DNA of 64,000 nucleotides, from assembly GCA_037903355.1 (NCBI GenBank), contig JBAJFE010000014.1, forward strand, positions 682,001 to 746,000, read 5' to 3'. This document shows positions 24,701 to 38,200 of the stretch, in pieces. Each line of letters opens with the position of its first letter. The first letter of the stretch is position 1. The DNA is from Trichuris trichiura. Taxonomy: Eukaryota > Nematoda > Enoplea > Trichinellida > Trichuridae. The notes below the pieces were generated by a model. It searched no databases. It was not told the DNA's origin and worked only from the letters and a program-made list of their open reading frames with translations. A program made the translations under genes and the position numbers.

Positions 24701-27700
24701 TCTAGGCGACGGTTACTCATTGAGAAAACCATATTAAAACGAAAGACTTAGAAACGCTTCCTTCCACCAAAAGAATAATACCATCAATGTCCAGAAGTGA
24801 TACTTCGACGGGCAGTGTCCAAACAAGGGCATAAAGCCCTGTTTGCTAGGAGATAATGACTAAGCGAGGCAACACTTTTTCAGAAATATTGACCCTTTGG
24901 TTCATACATTGACGATGTACGCTGAGTTCATATTTCTTGTTCTGTTACTGTCTGAACACTTTTACCATGATTTCAAGCTTAAGTGGTTGGCTTTCGCTTG
25001 CCAGCGTTTTTATGCGCATTACTATCGAAGTGCGATGGAAAGATTAATGAATTCAGTTACGCAGTACATGTTTTGTATTTACCAATTGTTAATTAATGTA
25101 ATATGAGCCAGAGGTGCTTAAGTTTATGCGTCAATATTGACATTCGTTGATTTCCTGCCTTTGACTTCATTCTTACGAGTTGAACAATTGCTTGAATCGT
25201 CCGTTGCTAAGGAGCTGTGATATCAAAGGTGGGCACACTAACTCGCGATACCTTTGTTGTTTTCTTGTTCCATTTCAAAGTGGTATGGAAAACTCAATAA
25301 TAGCGTTACTTAATGGCCTGAATGAAATTTTCTTGCCTGCTCGTCAGCTCTGACAGAACGATCGTTCTTCTACTCTAAGGACGTTAGGAACGCATTGTGG
25401 CTTCCCGTTTCTTACACATGCTTTTGTACGCTGAAGCCAGCAAGGTATGAACAGCACAATGTACATTTACGCCCTATGGTGAAACCATTGAATCAACAAA
25501 CTAATGTTCATAATTTTAAAAGCTTCGATTTATTAATAATATATTGTATATTGAAGCTTTTTTATTTTAGTCCAGTCTTCAAGCTATTTTTCCAATAAAC
25601 ATAAACCAGAGGGGTCATTTTCTCCTTTCGTTCGAACAAAATTTTTGCGCAGACTTTTCATGCTAGATTTCGCAATTACATCACTCTTACGGGTGACTTA
25701 TTCGTACGTTCAGAATGACGCAGAACAACTTTTTTGCATGTAATTAAACAGTTACGTCATTCGTTTTGAATGACCATGCATTGCTGTTTTACTTCCTGCC
25801 CGCTGGTTTGTTTTGCTTGGAAATTCCAGAAAAATACTCCCACAGCTTGCGAACACGTTCTGTTTCAATAGCGTCATTTTTCATAAAGGCTGCCAATTCA
25901 TTATGAATTTGTAAACCCGCTTTTACTGCTTCTATTCTTCTTTTCCTGAGGTATCATAGCAACACGCTGCTGTCTATAGCGCAGCAGTTTAGGCATGCGG
26001 GCAAAATTGCTTTGGAAACCAAAGCCATTAATATCTGAGCTTCGGCGCACTTAAGGAGTAACTTTTACGAGAACCGTTTAAAGCTTTTGCTGATCTAATT
26101 CCGTTGGAGTGGTTATTAAAATTCTACTTACGCTTTGTCAGCGCTTCATTGAAACAATTCGCCCTCTTCAATTGTTGCTGCTTTTAACGCTTGATTGCAG
26201 TCCCTGTAGCAATCTCAGAAATGTGCACGGCTTTTAAAAATTATAGAGCGTTAAGGCCAGAGGCACAGTAGCTAGATCAATTCTGTGCGCGACGCGCAAT
26301 GGCAAAACTTTGAGTATGAATAGATGTACCATTACGAATAGGCTGTAAGTAACTGAGCTTTGGTATAGAACTGTGATTACTGAATTGTCGCGAAAACAAC
26401 CTGTGCTGTATTTGCAGTTTTCATTTTTACTGCAGATTGCTCAGACGCATCACGTGCTGTTCATATTTCATGCTGCATAGTGTAATAAACTGTGTTTTAT
26501 TGGTAAGTGCTCATTGTCGCCTATCTTTACTACAACTGCCCATTATAATATAGACAGTTGGACAGATCCTACTCTTTTCACTTGCCATTCGTCATCGAGT
26601 ACGTATTATAGCGCATCGTCTTTCTTGATACGTACGTTCAGTGTCAACCGATACTTTCTTCTTGCTTACACTGACATTTGTGTTATTCAAGTACGCAGCT
26701 GGAATTCGGCAACATCAAAAGATGAAAAATGAATAGTTTTTTCTGCACATAGCAGTTTTGTTTCAGCCGCAGCAGCAACCGCTACTTTGTAAGTCTTTTT
26801 ACCGATATAGACGCGTTATTATTGTTTTTAAAGACCACTATGTAGGCTAAGCTAGACAGGATTTGTAGCATTAATCTTTGCACTGCTGTCTTGCTATGCT
26901 TTTATAACTAGTTTCTGCACCAAGAGGTACCTTCTCAAGCTTGCTAAAAATATTTTTGCATAGGACGTCGTGTCCCTGAACTGTGAGAGTCAGAGAAGCT
27001 CTGCGGCTATTAGTTGTTTCAATTCTTGCTCTATTTTGCCTGCACTAAGCGAGCAATGCAACAGTGGAGCAATCTCGTTTAAACTAGTTTTGTCCGGAGA
27101 ACCGGTAGACGGCCATCTTCTTATTAAACGTTTACAGCGGCTTCTTCAAGCTAAATTTTTTGACAGCTGGCTTGAATGTAAAAACGCCAAGCAAACCGAA
27201 ATACCCAGCACGGCGTAAACTACGGCGAAAACCGGTCAGCAGGAAGTATTAGCTCATCTGTTTAATTCGCCTTCGTGCGACGAATTTCAAATGCTGCGAG
27301 CGATAGCGGCAGGTTGCATAGAAATAATGAATCAGGAAAGCTGCTATAGTTACTTTGGTTCACTCCTTGCTCAGGCAAACGTTTCCTTGACCATCTATAT
27401 TGAGCCGTGATTTTCCAAGGAGATTTCAGCGTACTTCACAAGAGGTAATGTCAAAATAATTTTAAGTTCCTGTTGCTTGTTCTTATCAGCGCAACTATAC
27501 CTTTCTAGTTTTTAGTATGAACAAAAACTTTGAGTTGGTTGCCAGCTCCATCCTCTTTTGTTTAGTAAACGACAACGCAACTTTTGCTCTTCTCACTGTA
27601 CTTCAAGGGGAGATTCACTAAAGGCGGTTATTGATATTTCGTAAAATAATTTTTTTAGACTTATTCAGAAAAGAATCCGTACTATGTTTGGTAATGAAGT

Positions 27701-29689
27701 TACTCACTTCTTTATTTTAAGAAGCTGGAGTTACCTTTCACCGCAGTTTTGTTTCTCATGTCTATTTTCTAAAATTAGTATATTTGAAATTTCTTTCCTT
27801 TATCCTACCATTTCTCCACACGGTCTTGTTTCATTTAAGGCGGGCGCGTTGTAAACCAGGCAGGCTGCTAACTACAAGCTTCTTTAACTGAGAACCGACG
27901 TCTCCTTGCTAAAGTAGTATAAATAGTTCGTAAAAAAATTTAGCTTGATTAATTCACTCACTAATGTTTTGTGTGTACGCTCGGTCTCTCAATACGTTTG
28001 GCACTTTAAAGAATGCATCAGTAGGAAACTGTTTAATTGTACTAGATTAATTTGCGTTGATTTTCAGTATCTCTTAGCCAAAGTTGTTATCGGTGTTAGC
28101 CAAAGTTTCAGTTCCCTATGCCAATACTATGGCTCATTTTAGAAGCCCTCGTGCCTGCTTAAAATGGAGTGAGCTTGGTGTGTAACTTTAGCTTAGTCAG
28201 TCTGGAGCAGGCGCTAACAGTTTGTCCTTTGACGCCATCTTTTGCATGTTCGGTTCGCTAATGTATTTGATGAATAGGCTAGTGCCATTACGCTGGTTCT
28301 TATCACAGAAAAATATCTAGTTTTGTTCGTCGTTTGGAAACACCGAATTTAAAAACTTTACACCTAAGGCTTGGCTCCGTCAAAATTATTTGCAAACCTG
28401 TGAACGATTGATGAGATAATTCAATCAGAGTTGACAAGTTAACGTGGGCAGCATTTTCTTGGGTTACGAAAATTGGCGCAGCTGCGAAACTTCAATACGC
28501 TGCTTGGTCCAACGCGCCCTTCAGTTTTTCCCAACCGTATACTCATGTGCAATTATTGAATGTTTTCGCTAAAAGCAAAATGAAGCTTTTTCGCTTCAAT
28601 GAATCACAACCAGTTTCTGTAGGTAATGACCGTAGCATTAATAAATTTTTGAACTTTGAAGTTTTACGTCGGTCCGCTATGACGCAGCTAGCCACAGCGG
28701 CGATTGCGTAACTGTTCTCATTTTTATCATGTTGCACAAATGCGAAGGCAGGGTAGACAGTAGATCTATTAAGAAATGACACGTTAAGGTTAAAACTCAG
28801 CACGCGTTTTGTAACCAGCCAGGATAGAAGGACAGCTTCCTAAATCATTCCTGTGTGAGGGAGGGTAGTTACAAAAACGGTCTGGTGAACATTTGTTGCT
28901 AGTTGTGACAATTCATTGGCACAACTGCTCATGTTTAAAAGCATGGACTTTCAACTAGTTCCGAACGAGTAATATTGATGTATGCTATGAAGTTGACAGC
29001 TATAGCAAGGATCTTCGCGACCACAAGTCACATGTTAGAAATATTAGGCGTTCTGTATCAACCAACGAAATTTTTTATCCTGTAATATTTCGTACTGCGG
29101 CGGTCACTTGAATTCTTTTGTGTTCATCTTGAAAATTAAAAAGGACTAGACAATAGGCAAATGCAGATGCTGACGTAATACAGACGGCTTGCCTTTCAAG
29201 GAGGAAAATTAGCAAAATGGATCACCGTTGCTCAAACATTCTTTCTTCACTTTCTGGAAAGCTATTGATTGGAAAACCGCAGGAGAGGGGATTTTGAACC
29301 TTCGTGTCAAAGAGCTCAGATTTTTTCTAGCAAAATATTGTGCACGTACTGCTGCTACTGGTATTTCTTTTGCTATAGCTGATAGGTTAATCAATCAATC
29401 AAAATGCGAATTAAAACAACAAATCCCGATGGAATGTTTCACAACCTCGTTGTTGCACATGCGTTGCCAAATGGTCTACAAGTCACTGCCGCTTGATTGC
29501 AGTTGCCTAATCGAAGAAATTATCCATCTCAGTTGTTCCTGCTGCTTTTCTTCTTGGTCGCTTCTTTCGTAACTTTATAGCCATTTTAAGTATTGCCTTC
29601 GGAAGTTCCCTATGAACATTTGCTCACTAAATTCCTTCACTTAAAGACCTTTCGTTAGTTTATATAGTTTTATTTTAACATGCGGAACA

Positions 29690-32279
29690 AATTGGTTTAT
29701 GTCTGTGCGCTCAGAAGGTTTCCTGAGCTGATTTTGTGACAGTAATAAGCGGCTAATAGCAATAATGCAAATGCCCGCCTTGGCACCCTCTCACAAAAAA
29801 CCGAATCAAGAAATTGCATTTTAATTCAACAGACGACTTCTCGAGCGCATTTGGTCAGGCAAACAGCAGCGTTCAGGTTTTACGCTGCTGTTCAGTCATC
29901 CGTTAATCTGTTGTTTCCAGTTTTTCCGTACTGGTGAGTGATCGGCTATTGTTTACCTTAAATACCGACATCATATTGTTTAAAGAGTAGCAGTTCATTT
30001 TTGGGTAGCTGTTTACCAAACGGCGGAGCTGCCTAGACACGCTGAGTTCCGAAAACTCAATCGCTTGAAAAACGGGTTGTTATACCCTAGCAAAAGCAAG
30101 AAACTTCATATGCAGTTAAGTAAAAACCACTTCTCAAAGCTTCAAATATCCGTTATCTGTTAATGTATCATTGAAACATTGATTCATTATACTCAAAATG
30201 CTGATTCTCTTGCTACCTTCTTTTACCATCGCGTTAGAGTGGAAGATCTTCATATAGATAGCTTGTTAAAAAGCAGAGAAAAAATGCCTGTTGTTTAGAG
30301 GTTGCTGTGCATATTGCATCGCTCGCTGAAATGCTTAAAATAATCAACTTTTCTGCAAAAGTAAGTAACAGAATTTTACCAATGCCAGATTTTAATGAAA
30401 GACCAATAGATGAGTAACGGCATGGCAATTATGTTAAGGAATTGATGAGTTCCACTGCATTGTGAATTCCCGCGTAAAAGAAGAATTTTTGCCATAGAAT
30501 ATCACGTGCCTTCAAGGAAAACAAGGTTTATGAAGTCCTCGCACAGTTCCTCGATTTTTTGCCATAAAAGTCATTCCTAACTAAGAAATTGCTTCTACGA
30601 ACGAAACGAAAGGAATGAACTCGAAATCGACGGCGTATCGTTCGCAGCACTCATTGCCAACGGCCAAACGTTTTTATGTCGAGACTGAACTCTTAAATTC
30701 ACCAGTTTGTCATGACAAATCAGTTTTTTTTATAAAAGTGCTGTCCTCTTCAGTTAATTGTATGTAGCGCTTATTTTATTAATGTAACCCGTAAAACTTT
30801 CAGAACTTAATCTGTTCTGTCGTGAGTCCAATAGATGTCACTCTAAAACACCTTGACTTTCGAAAGCTGTTTGCACCTTGAAATCTGCACAAGTAATAGT
30901 AATAAACAAGAGGATGCCCTTCCTTTCACCCAAATCATATATTCCAGTTGGGAGCAAGCTACGCTAGGCAGGTTGCTTTCTAAGTCGACGATTAGTTGGG
31001 CAAACTTCTTCATTCGCCAACTTTTAAAATGCCCTGTTCCACGGCGGGGCGAAGAGTAACGAGATCCGCACCTGTGACGAAGTACAACAGAGCTTTCAAA
31101 TAATGCTTTTTCGCGCAAAGACGAAAGGCATGACGCAAGCAGGCTTTTCTGCTTGTGTTTGACTTCTGGCTTATTGATAGAATTACTTCCGCGATAACTG
31201 GACCGGACGGCATGCTGTGAGATGAATTTTGGGTGCCTGACGATACACACAGAAAAGCAGAACCGAGTTGACGAGGAATTAGTACTTACCATTGTGTTAT
31301 ACTTTAGACGAGGCGTGAGGAAATTGTTGTTTATCTAGTATGATGAGTGAAAACCTTGTTCTTCTTCATTATTCCGGTTTTATGGAAATTTAGTTTGATA
31401 ATTTTCAGTCTCTTTCTATTCCTTAAGACTTAAGCAATTTCGCCTTTTTCATACCGCATATAATGCTCCAATGTTTAAGATCATTTACCAGCAATTTATT
31501 TTGTAGCAGGCAACTGTAACACAATACCTACATAGCCCGTTTAATTCTCGTCAAACTTTATTCATGAAGATTTCAGTACGTACACGGAGTCCTTTCCTGA
31601 TAGTATCTATCATAGACGCTGAAAACTGAGCTGGGTGTTTCCAATGGAAGCTTTCTGAATAAAATTTGAAAACTGGTTACGCCAGTATTTTTAATGAAGG
31701 TGAACACACCCTTTACAAGAAGCTGCATTTTCAATGGTGAAGTCAAATTAAATGCTTGAAAATCTGTATATTCTAAAGAAAAACTTTCATTCTGTTCTTT
31801 GGTATCACATATGGTGACTCTTCAAATGAAGAGTTCGTTTTCATGACCAAATAAGGCGAATTCTGGGCGACAGCGAAATAAGATAGCAAGAATGACAGTG
31901 CCGTCCTACAGTCGTCTGTGTGAACAGTAAGGAGTGCATTATAAAACTCAGCATGCTGAAGCCCGTATCAGCGAGAATACATCTTTCTTTGTTTGATCAT
32001 GTGTCACTGTTCAGAACTGATGGTTTAGTGCAAACTAAAGTAACACAAACTTGAAACTTTAGTTTACCTGTCGTGTTTTGAAAGGCCCTTTATCTCTTAA
32101 CAACAATTGAATAAAATTTGTTAGCAAACTTACTGAAAAGTTCTTTATCCTTTTCAGCTTGACGAAAACTTGCTGGTCATATACCAGTAACACTGTTCCG
32201 TCGCCAGCAGTGGACCTTAGCGTCGTCGACTACCGAGACTAGTTGTAGTTTTGTTCGTTTCTGCAAGATAAGTTCTCTT
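29690..32279. other. Upstream flank of M13 gene A
   Basis: No gene is apparent. The block is matched by 49754-52292 of unit B with many substitutions and small indels, so it is duplicated rather than clearly selected. The last 130 bp before the ATG are well conserved between the units (for example CTTGCTGGTCATATACC) and are the best candidate for promoter or 5' untranslated sequence. Confidence 0.5.
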
Positions 32280-35200
32280 ATGTCAGCTGAACGAAAGCTT
32301 TCTTACCTTTACGCTGTCGTGGGTCTGCTTTCTATTTTGGCTGTTTCTTTTTTGATTGCATTAATAGTGGTACTGGTCGACCGAGGTAGCCCAGCGCCAG
32401 CTGAGCCCACCACCCCGTCTCCATTGCCTACTGAATCACCGCCAACGTATGGAAACTACTGCCTCACAGACGGCTGCAGGAACGCAGCTAAAAACCTACG
32501 ACTTTCTATGAATCTGCAAGCTGATCCCTGCACTGACTTTTACGAGTAAGTAGTTCTAGATTATTGCGCACTAATGGACTATAAATCAGGTTTGGTGTGC
32601 ATATCTCAAACTTGAACCATAGTTTTCACTTTGACCGTGCATGAAATACTTGACTTCCGTTATCACAAGCTCGTCTCACAGTATTTCAGTATAGTTCATC
32701 TATCACACTTCAGCAGATCGCACGCCTGTTTCTTTCTGATCCATTGTTATCGTAACCCTTTTATAAAGCAGCAGCAAAGAAATATTAGCAAACCACTGTT
32801 CGTTTAGCATGGGGACAATGAAAACATTTACGTGAGCATTTGCGGTGAGAAAGTAGAAGTAACAAGCACATTTCCTCCGTGTGCATAGGTCAAATAATTC
32901 TGAAAATGGGACACGTCAAGGGCCCCTAAAAGTCGTACTCTCTTATATCGAACGTAGACCCACTGTCAACCGTTTTTTGTTAAAGCTGATAAACTTCTAT
33001 GGCGACGCCCTCGAGATATAAACTTACTTTTTATGTCATTCAAATATTGCCTGAGAGTTAATAATTAAAAAAAGGAACACAAAAAGTAAATGAACTTGAA
33101 AGCGCATGAGAGGAATGAAACATGTCTAACAGGCTGCTAGTTGTCGCTTCAAAATTCCAAACGTAGCGTTGAAAGTTGGCAGATGCAGTTATTAGCACGT
33201 TCATACGGTTCTTCCATAACGCTTCCCAGTTTGAATTAACGTATTTATCAACTTTGTTAAACTGATCTCACTGTTATTATAATAGTATCTATCTGAGCAA
33301 TCGATTACGTCTGAGCGTGAGAAGAAGAATTTTTCATTAGTTATAATTATTTGTCTGCGTCCGTTGTTGCCTCAAAATTATTAACTTAGCTAAAACGAAT
33401 TTTTCAAACTAAGACTTCTGCAGTTATTAGCTAAAATATGCAGGAACCTTTCCTGCTTGAACACCAAATCTGGCGAAGGGAGGACTTTGATGCGGCACAG
33501 GTAAACCCGGAGCACTCACGTTTTTCAATATTAGTCAAGATACACGGGCTTGAACGAACTTTGAAACGAGGTGACACGTTTTCGACGATACCCACCTCTG
33601 AACCGAACATTTGCAAACAGAAGCACAATAGCGGCGTTACTCTGCTAATTTTATGCCCCCAATTTACAGTCCACTGAGAACAGCCAATGAATGTATCATT
33701 CGACTTCCACAATTCATACATACAAACTCAAACTGCCCGTTGTGACGGAAGTTTCCAGAGGGCGAATTACTCGCAGAACTCAGTGAGCGCTCAGCGTATG
33801 CGTCACCGTGCAATATATCCTCTCCAAACAATCACACTGCCCGCATGGCGACTTTATCAAGTTTCGTACTTGTTCATGAACTCACGCCGACATTTCTGCT
33901 GATAGAACGTGTGCACATGCTTAATTTTATCAGTGTTAATGTACATAGACTGCTAGAAAATTCGTTCAAACAACACACAACCAATTCGTCTTGCGACTTA
34001 TCGTCTTCGCAAAAACAGCTCCGAAAACTAGCTTAAGCGTGCTTTCTTCCATTACTGAAAATTCACTTTCACATAGTAAATCTCTGTTGAGTAGGACAAA
34101 AACAGAAGTTGACTGTTCAATTCTGTGAAAAGGAATCCTATTGTATTCTCAAATTCTGTTATGAAAGTTCCAGAAGGCGTGAAATTTTGCCCGCCCTGCT
34201 TCATTAAATGGAATGTTCTCAAAGTTGCCTACATTTTGAAAACACTAATGCTGCTTACGATGAATTTGTTGGTCTTGCATTTTTTTAAATTTTGCATTGT
34301 AAACTTATTCGGGTCCCTTCTTTTTCCACATAGAATGGATGTGGTCCACTAAGAGTAACGGGCATTGGTGAGATGCATTTTCTTGACTTTTCGGGACCTT
34401 TTGCTTTAACGGCTCAAAAACACTGAAGACGTATCTCAAGACTTAGTATGAGAACGAACGGGTTTCTTGGGTTCTACACAAATAATACGGGCTTTTGGAA
34501 ACATTTTAGCCTCATCGTCACCTTCCAATGTACAGCGCCGCACTCCTAACATTGAAGACGAGACTAGGACTGTCCGCAAAGCTTCATATTATTTGCACAA
34601 AAGTTCAGTAAACGCTGTTAATCCTGTAGGTTCGATTTTGAAACGTAATGCCATTTCAAAAAATAGTCATCAAAATTACCGAAGAAGCACGTTCAGTATG
34701 CACTCAGAACTGTTACGAATTGCGAAACTTACTATGTTTACCTTAGCATGAAGGTTTGATATCTAAATACTAATAAAAGCTTTCTAACAAAAGCATGCAA
34801 CCATTTCATTAACGTTAATAATTGACTTGCTCTTGAATGAGTGCTTTATAACGGCCACTACAAAGTCTTACAAAGACTCAATGTAACAGAGTTGTCTATT
34901 CATCACAGAACGGATAAAATGCCAGTACCGAAGTGAGTACTTGTCTATTTCAAAGAGAGCGCATAGAGAAGTGGATTCCCATGTTGACTAATGAATCCCT
35001 AACGCCATGTTTCTGCTTCCAACGTCTCATTTTCTTAAACTCATTTCATGTGGTAGAAAACAGTTTGATATGCTTGCGAAATGACCATGGGGCTTAAACT
35101 ACCTCATTTCAATTCTGCCTCCATTTTCATTTCCTACCACTAAGCTTGAAAGCATGCATCTCTTAATCCATGTATTCAATATGTCCAGAAACCTTTGAAC

Positions 35201-38200
35201 ATGATTCGTTTGTAATGCCTGTCACAAAAGTGGCTATCTTTATACTCAGGTTCAGGTTTGAGCAAAAGCCCTGAATAGCTCGAAAATGCACTCTAAAGTT
35301 TGGCCTTGTAGCAATTGTGCATAGGCGTCTTCTAGAAAAGGACTACTTTAGTAGAGGCGTTATTATGCTGGTGTTGTCCGAAGTTAGTTATTTAGAAAAC
35401 AAGACTGATCTAATAATACTTCACTCAAATACGTTCCTTACGTAGATGTCAGTGCAGAACTGCAATAAGACTACGTATTACAGTGGATTTTTGACCTGTC
35501 GGGATTTCGACTTTCAGGATTTTGACCACCACTGGCTCAGGTTAATAGCGGTCGTAACAATAGCTTTTACAACTGTTTCGTGTTCAAGTAGCCCCAAAAA
35601 ATTCTCTTCCAGTTCTCTAGCTGAGAAGGTGCGCTTGTTCTTCTGTATGACTTCATTTGGCATTCTCAGGGAACCAGGGAGACTGTGAACCCTGACTGCG
35701 AATTTAATGAAGCAGATTTTCAGCAAATTTTAAATGCCAAGTTGAAACGCTCTACGCGGGAACTGCCTTTAAGCAAAAGCAGACAGTTTTGTTCATACGG
35801 ACTATGCTATTCTAGGTACTCATGCGGTCTCTGGTCTCGATTAAACCCAATCGAAGAAGGTTCAGCCCGACGCACCTCCTTTACCGTTCTTGTCGATCAA
35901 AACAGCGCTGATCTTAAGCAGTTTCTTAATGACCTGCCTAGAGAACCAACTTCAAACCGCAGTATAGACCTTTTAAGGCGCGTTTATGATGCTTGCATGG
36001 ACGAAGAATCAATTGAAAACGTCAGCTCTAAACCACTATTTGATCTACTTGAACGTGCATTTCCCGGAAAGCATAAGTTAGGAAACTATATGGAAAACAC
36101 GATTCCACTGGAATCATTGGTTGCCAAGTTGTGGTTGTCGTTTGGTGTGTCCTCCATTATTACTCCCTATGTTACCGCTGATGAAAGAAATGTTACGACC
36201 AATATTCTCGTGTTAGACCAGGCAAAACTTGCACTGGGTTCCAAAAGTGAGGATTATTACTTGAAAAATGACAGTGTTCACCAGTCCGTTAGGGTTACCT
36301 ACGCTGAAACAGCAAAGAAAATCTTCCACTTGATGTCTGACGACAAATTTCTGAACATTACAAATGCTGATGACATTGGCAGGAATGTTGACAAAATAAT
36401 AAATTTTGAAATAGCTCTGGCAAGGATAAACACGCCAGCAGACAAGAGGAGAGATCCCACGAAGATGTACAACAAAATGACCATCTCTGAACTGCAAGCA
36501 ACCGGAAACAATTTCAACTGGTCTAACTTTCTGCACATGTTCAGACCAGCTGACTATGTCAACGTCGTAGAACCAGAGTATATCACGAAAATGAACGTCC
36601 TATTGAGCGAAACAGATATGGATACAATCTATGATTACCTATACTGGAGACTAATTCTAAACCGACTTCCTATTCTTGAACGTCGTTACAGTGACATACA
36701 TTACGAGTTATTGAAAAAGTTTAGAGGTCAAGATAGGGAGAAAGATCGGTCAAAGTATTGCGTTGCATATGTAACTGGAGAAGCAGATGACGGACATGAA
36801 TTTCTTGGTAAGTTCAAATTTGATTGAAAACGTCGTTTTTGGGTTCAGGGCAGTAGCATTTCATGCATAGTACACGATTTTATTGTTGCAATATTGTAAC
36901 GTTGTTTCATTGAACCTAGTTCTCTCCGAACCTTTTAGTTTAGGGCTCAGCTTATCTTGAGGGGATAGATGGTGAAAATGATTGAATTGACAATGAAGTT
37001 ACATGCGATCAATTGTTAGTTTTTAAATTGCAACTGTGCGCTTTGCGTTGTGATTTAGATCGAAAAGTGCTTCTTGCTTTTTCTGTCGGCATGTACTATG
37101 GTTGCCATAGCATTATTCAATTACATTTATTGATGGTTACAAATTCATCTGTATCACTGTCAGTTTTTGTTTTCATCTATCTATACCCATATCCAGTTTC
37201 GAAATCCATCTATGTTTCACTCCTCTTTCATACTATACTTCACTCATACATCACACAGCATGTTTAAATAAAAAGAATAAGTGATCTTTAAAGAATGCAA
37301 ATTTCATAGAAGAAGAGAGCGACACATGGATAACGTTTCCAAACTGGATATGGGTACAGATAAATAAATTTTCATGTCGAAATTGGTTTTTTGGACGAAA
37401 CAACGTCCCGCTGAAAATACAACACCGCTGAGGTTCGGTAATGCTTGGGCTGACAGCCACGGAACATCATTTAAATCCTTGAACTTTTAACGGGACGTTA
37501 TTCCGTAAAAATAACCAGTACCAACATGAAAGCCTACGGTCCCGTATCTTAAAGTTATATCTCCAAAACAGATAAATGAGAACAAAAATAAACACTGATA
37601 TAAATGAGTCTGTAACCTTCAGTAACGATAATTTTGAATTTTGCTATGGTAGCGATAGTATCTGGTGACGAGAAACTCAAAAATCTATTGTCGATTCAAA
37701 TCACACTGTAAACCATCCAGTTGCATTTTAAAAACAAACAACTGATCGATAGCAACTTTATTGTCAATTCAATCAGTCTCAGCACCTATCCGCTAAAGAT
37801 AAGTTAACCTGAAAGCCCCAGAGAAGCTTGGTTGATTTAAACGACGGGACAGTACCATAGCACTAAAATTCTACACAAAATTGGGTAAAAGAAAGCTCTG
37901 TACAGCAGCGCAAGGAATCGTTCCCAGGCTATCCAAGGAGCGAAAAGTAATTATAAAAGACATTTGGCCACTCCACAGACGAACATCTATTGGTTATTTC
38001 TTTTACTTATTGCTACCAAAAACCAATATTAGCACCATCACTAAATGACTTCATCAACATTAACTTCATCTTAAGACGTGCAAACGGATATTTGCGGGCG
38101 GACGGCGCCCTCCGGTTTGTGATCGTGCGTTTGTTATGATAATTTTTGTCGACGGTGGTCTATTAACCTGACATATTAATTCATATAATACTAATAATTA

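Larger units (their letters stand above)
18818..29689. other. About 10.9 kb without a confident gene
   Basis: Only short open frames occur and none shows recognisable domains. Frames that look slightly protein-like are minus-strand 20232-19969, plus-strand 24005-24259, plus-strand 26970-27420 and plus-strand 29228-29572, but each lacks splice continuity or motifs. A long hairpin at 21621-21780 is listed separately. The region may be intergenic, or may hold long introns or fast-evolving exons I cannot see. Confidence 0.5.

Noticed and set aside
26970..27420. Protein-like stretch with GEPVDGHLLIKRLQRLL and, after a stop, QMLRAIAAGCIEIMNQ
   Set aside because: Interrupted by a stop, no splice sites that rejoin it, and no recognised family; could be an old pseudogene.
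35685..35815. Apparent start of a 380-residue M13 protein at 35685 (and 55680)
   Set aside because: This is intron sequence that happens to be open. Using the acceptor at 35815 joins exon 1 to give the conserved CTDFYEYSCG motif.
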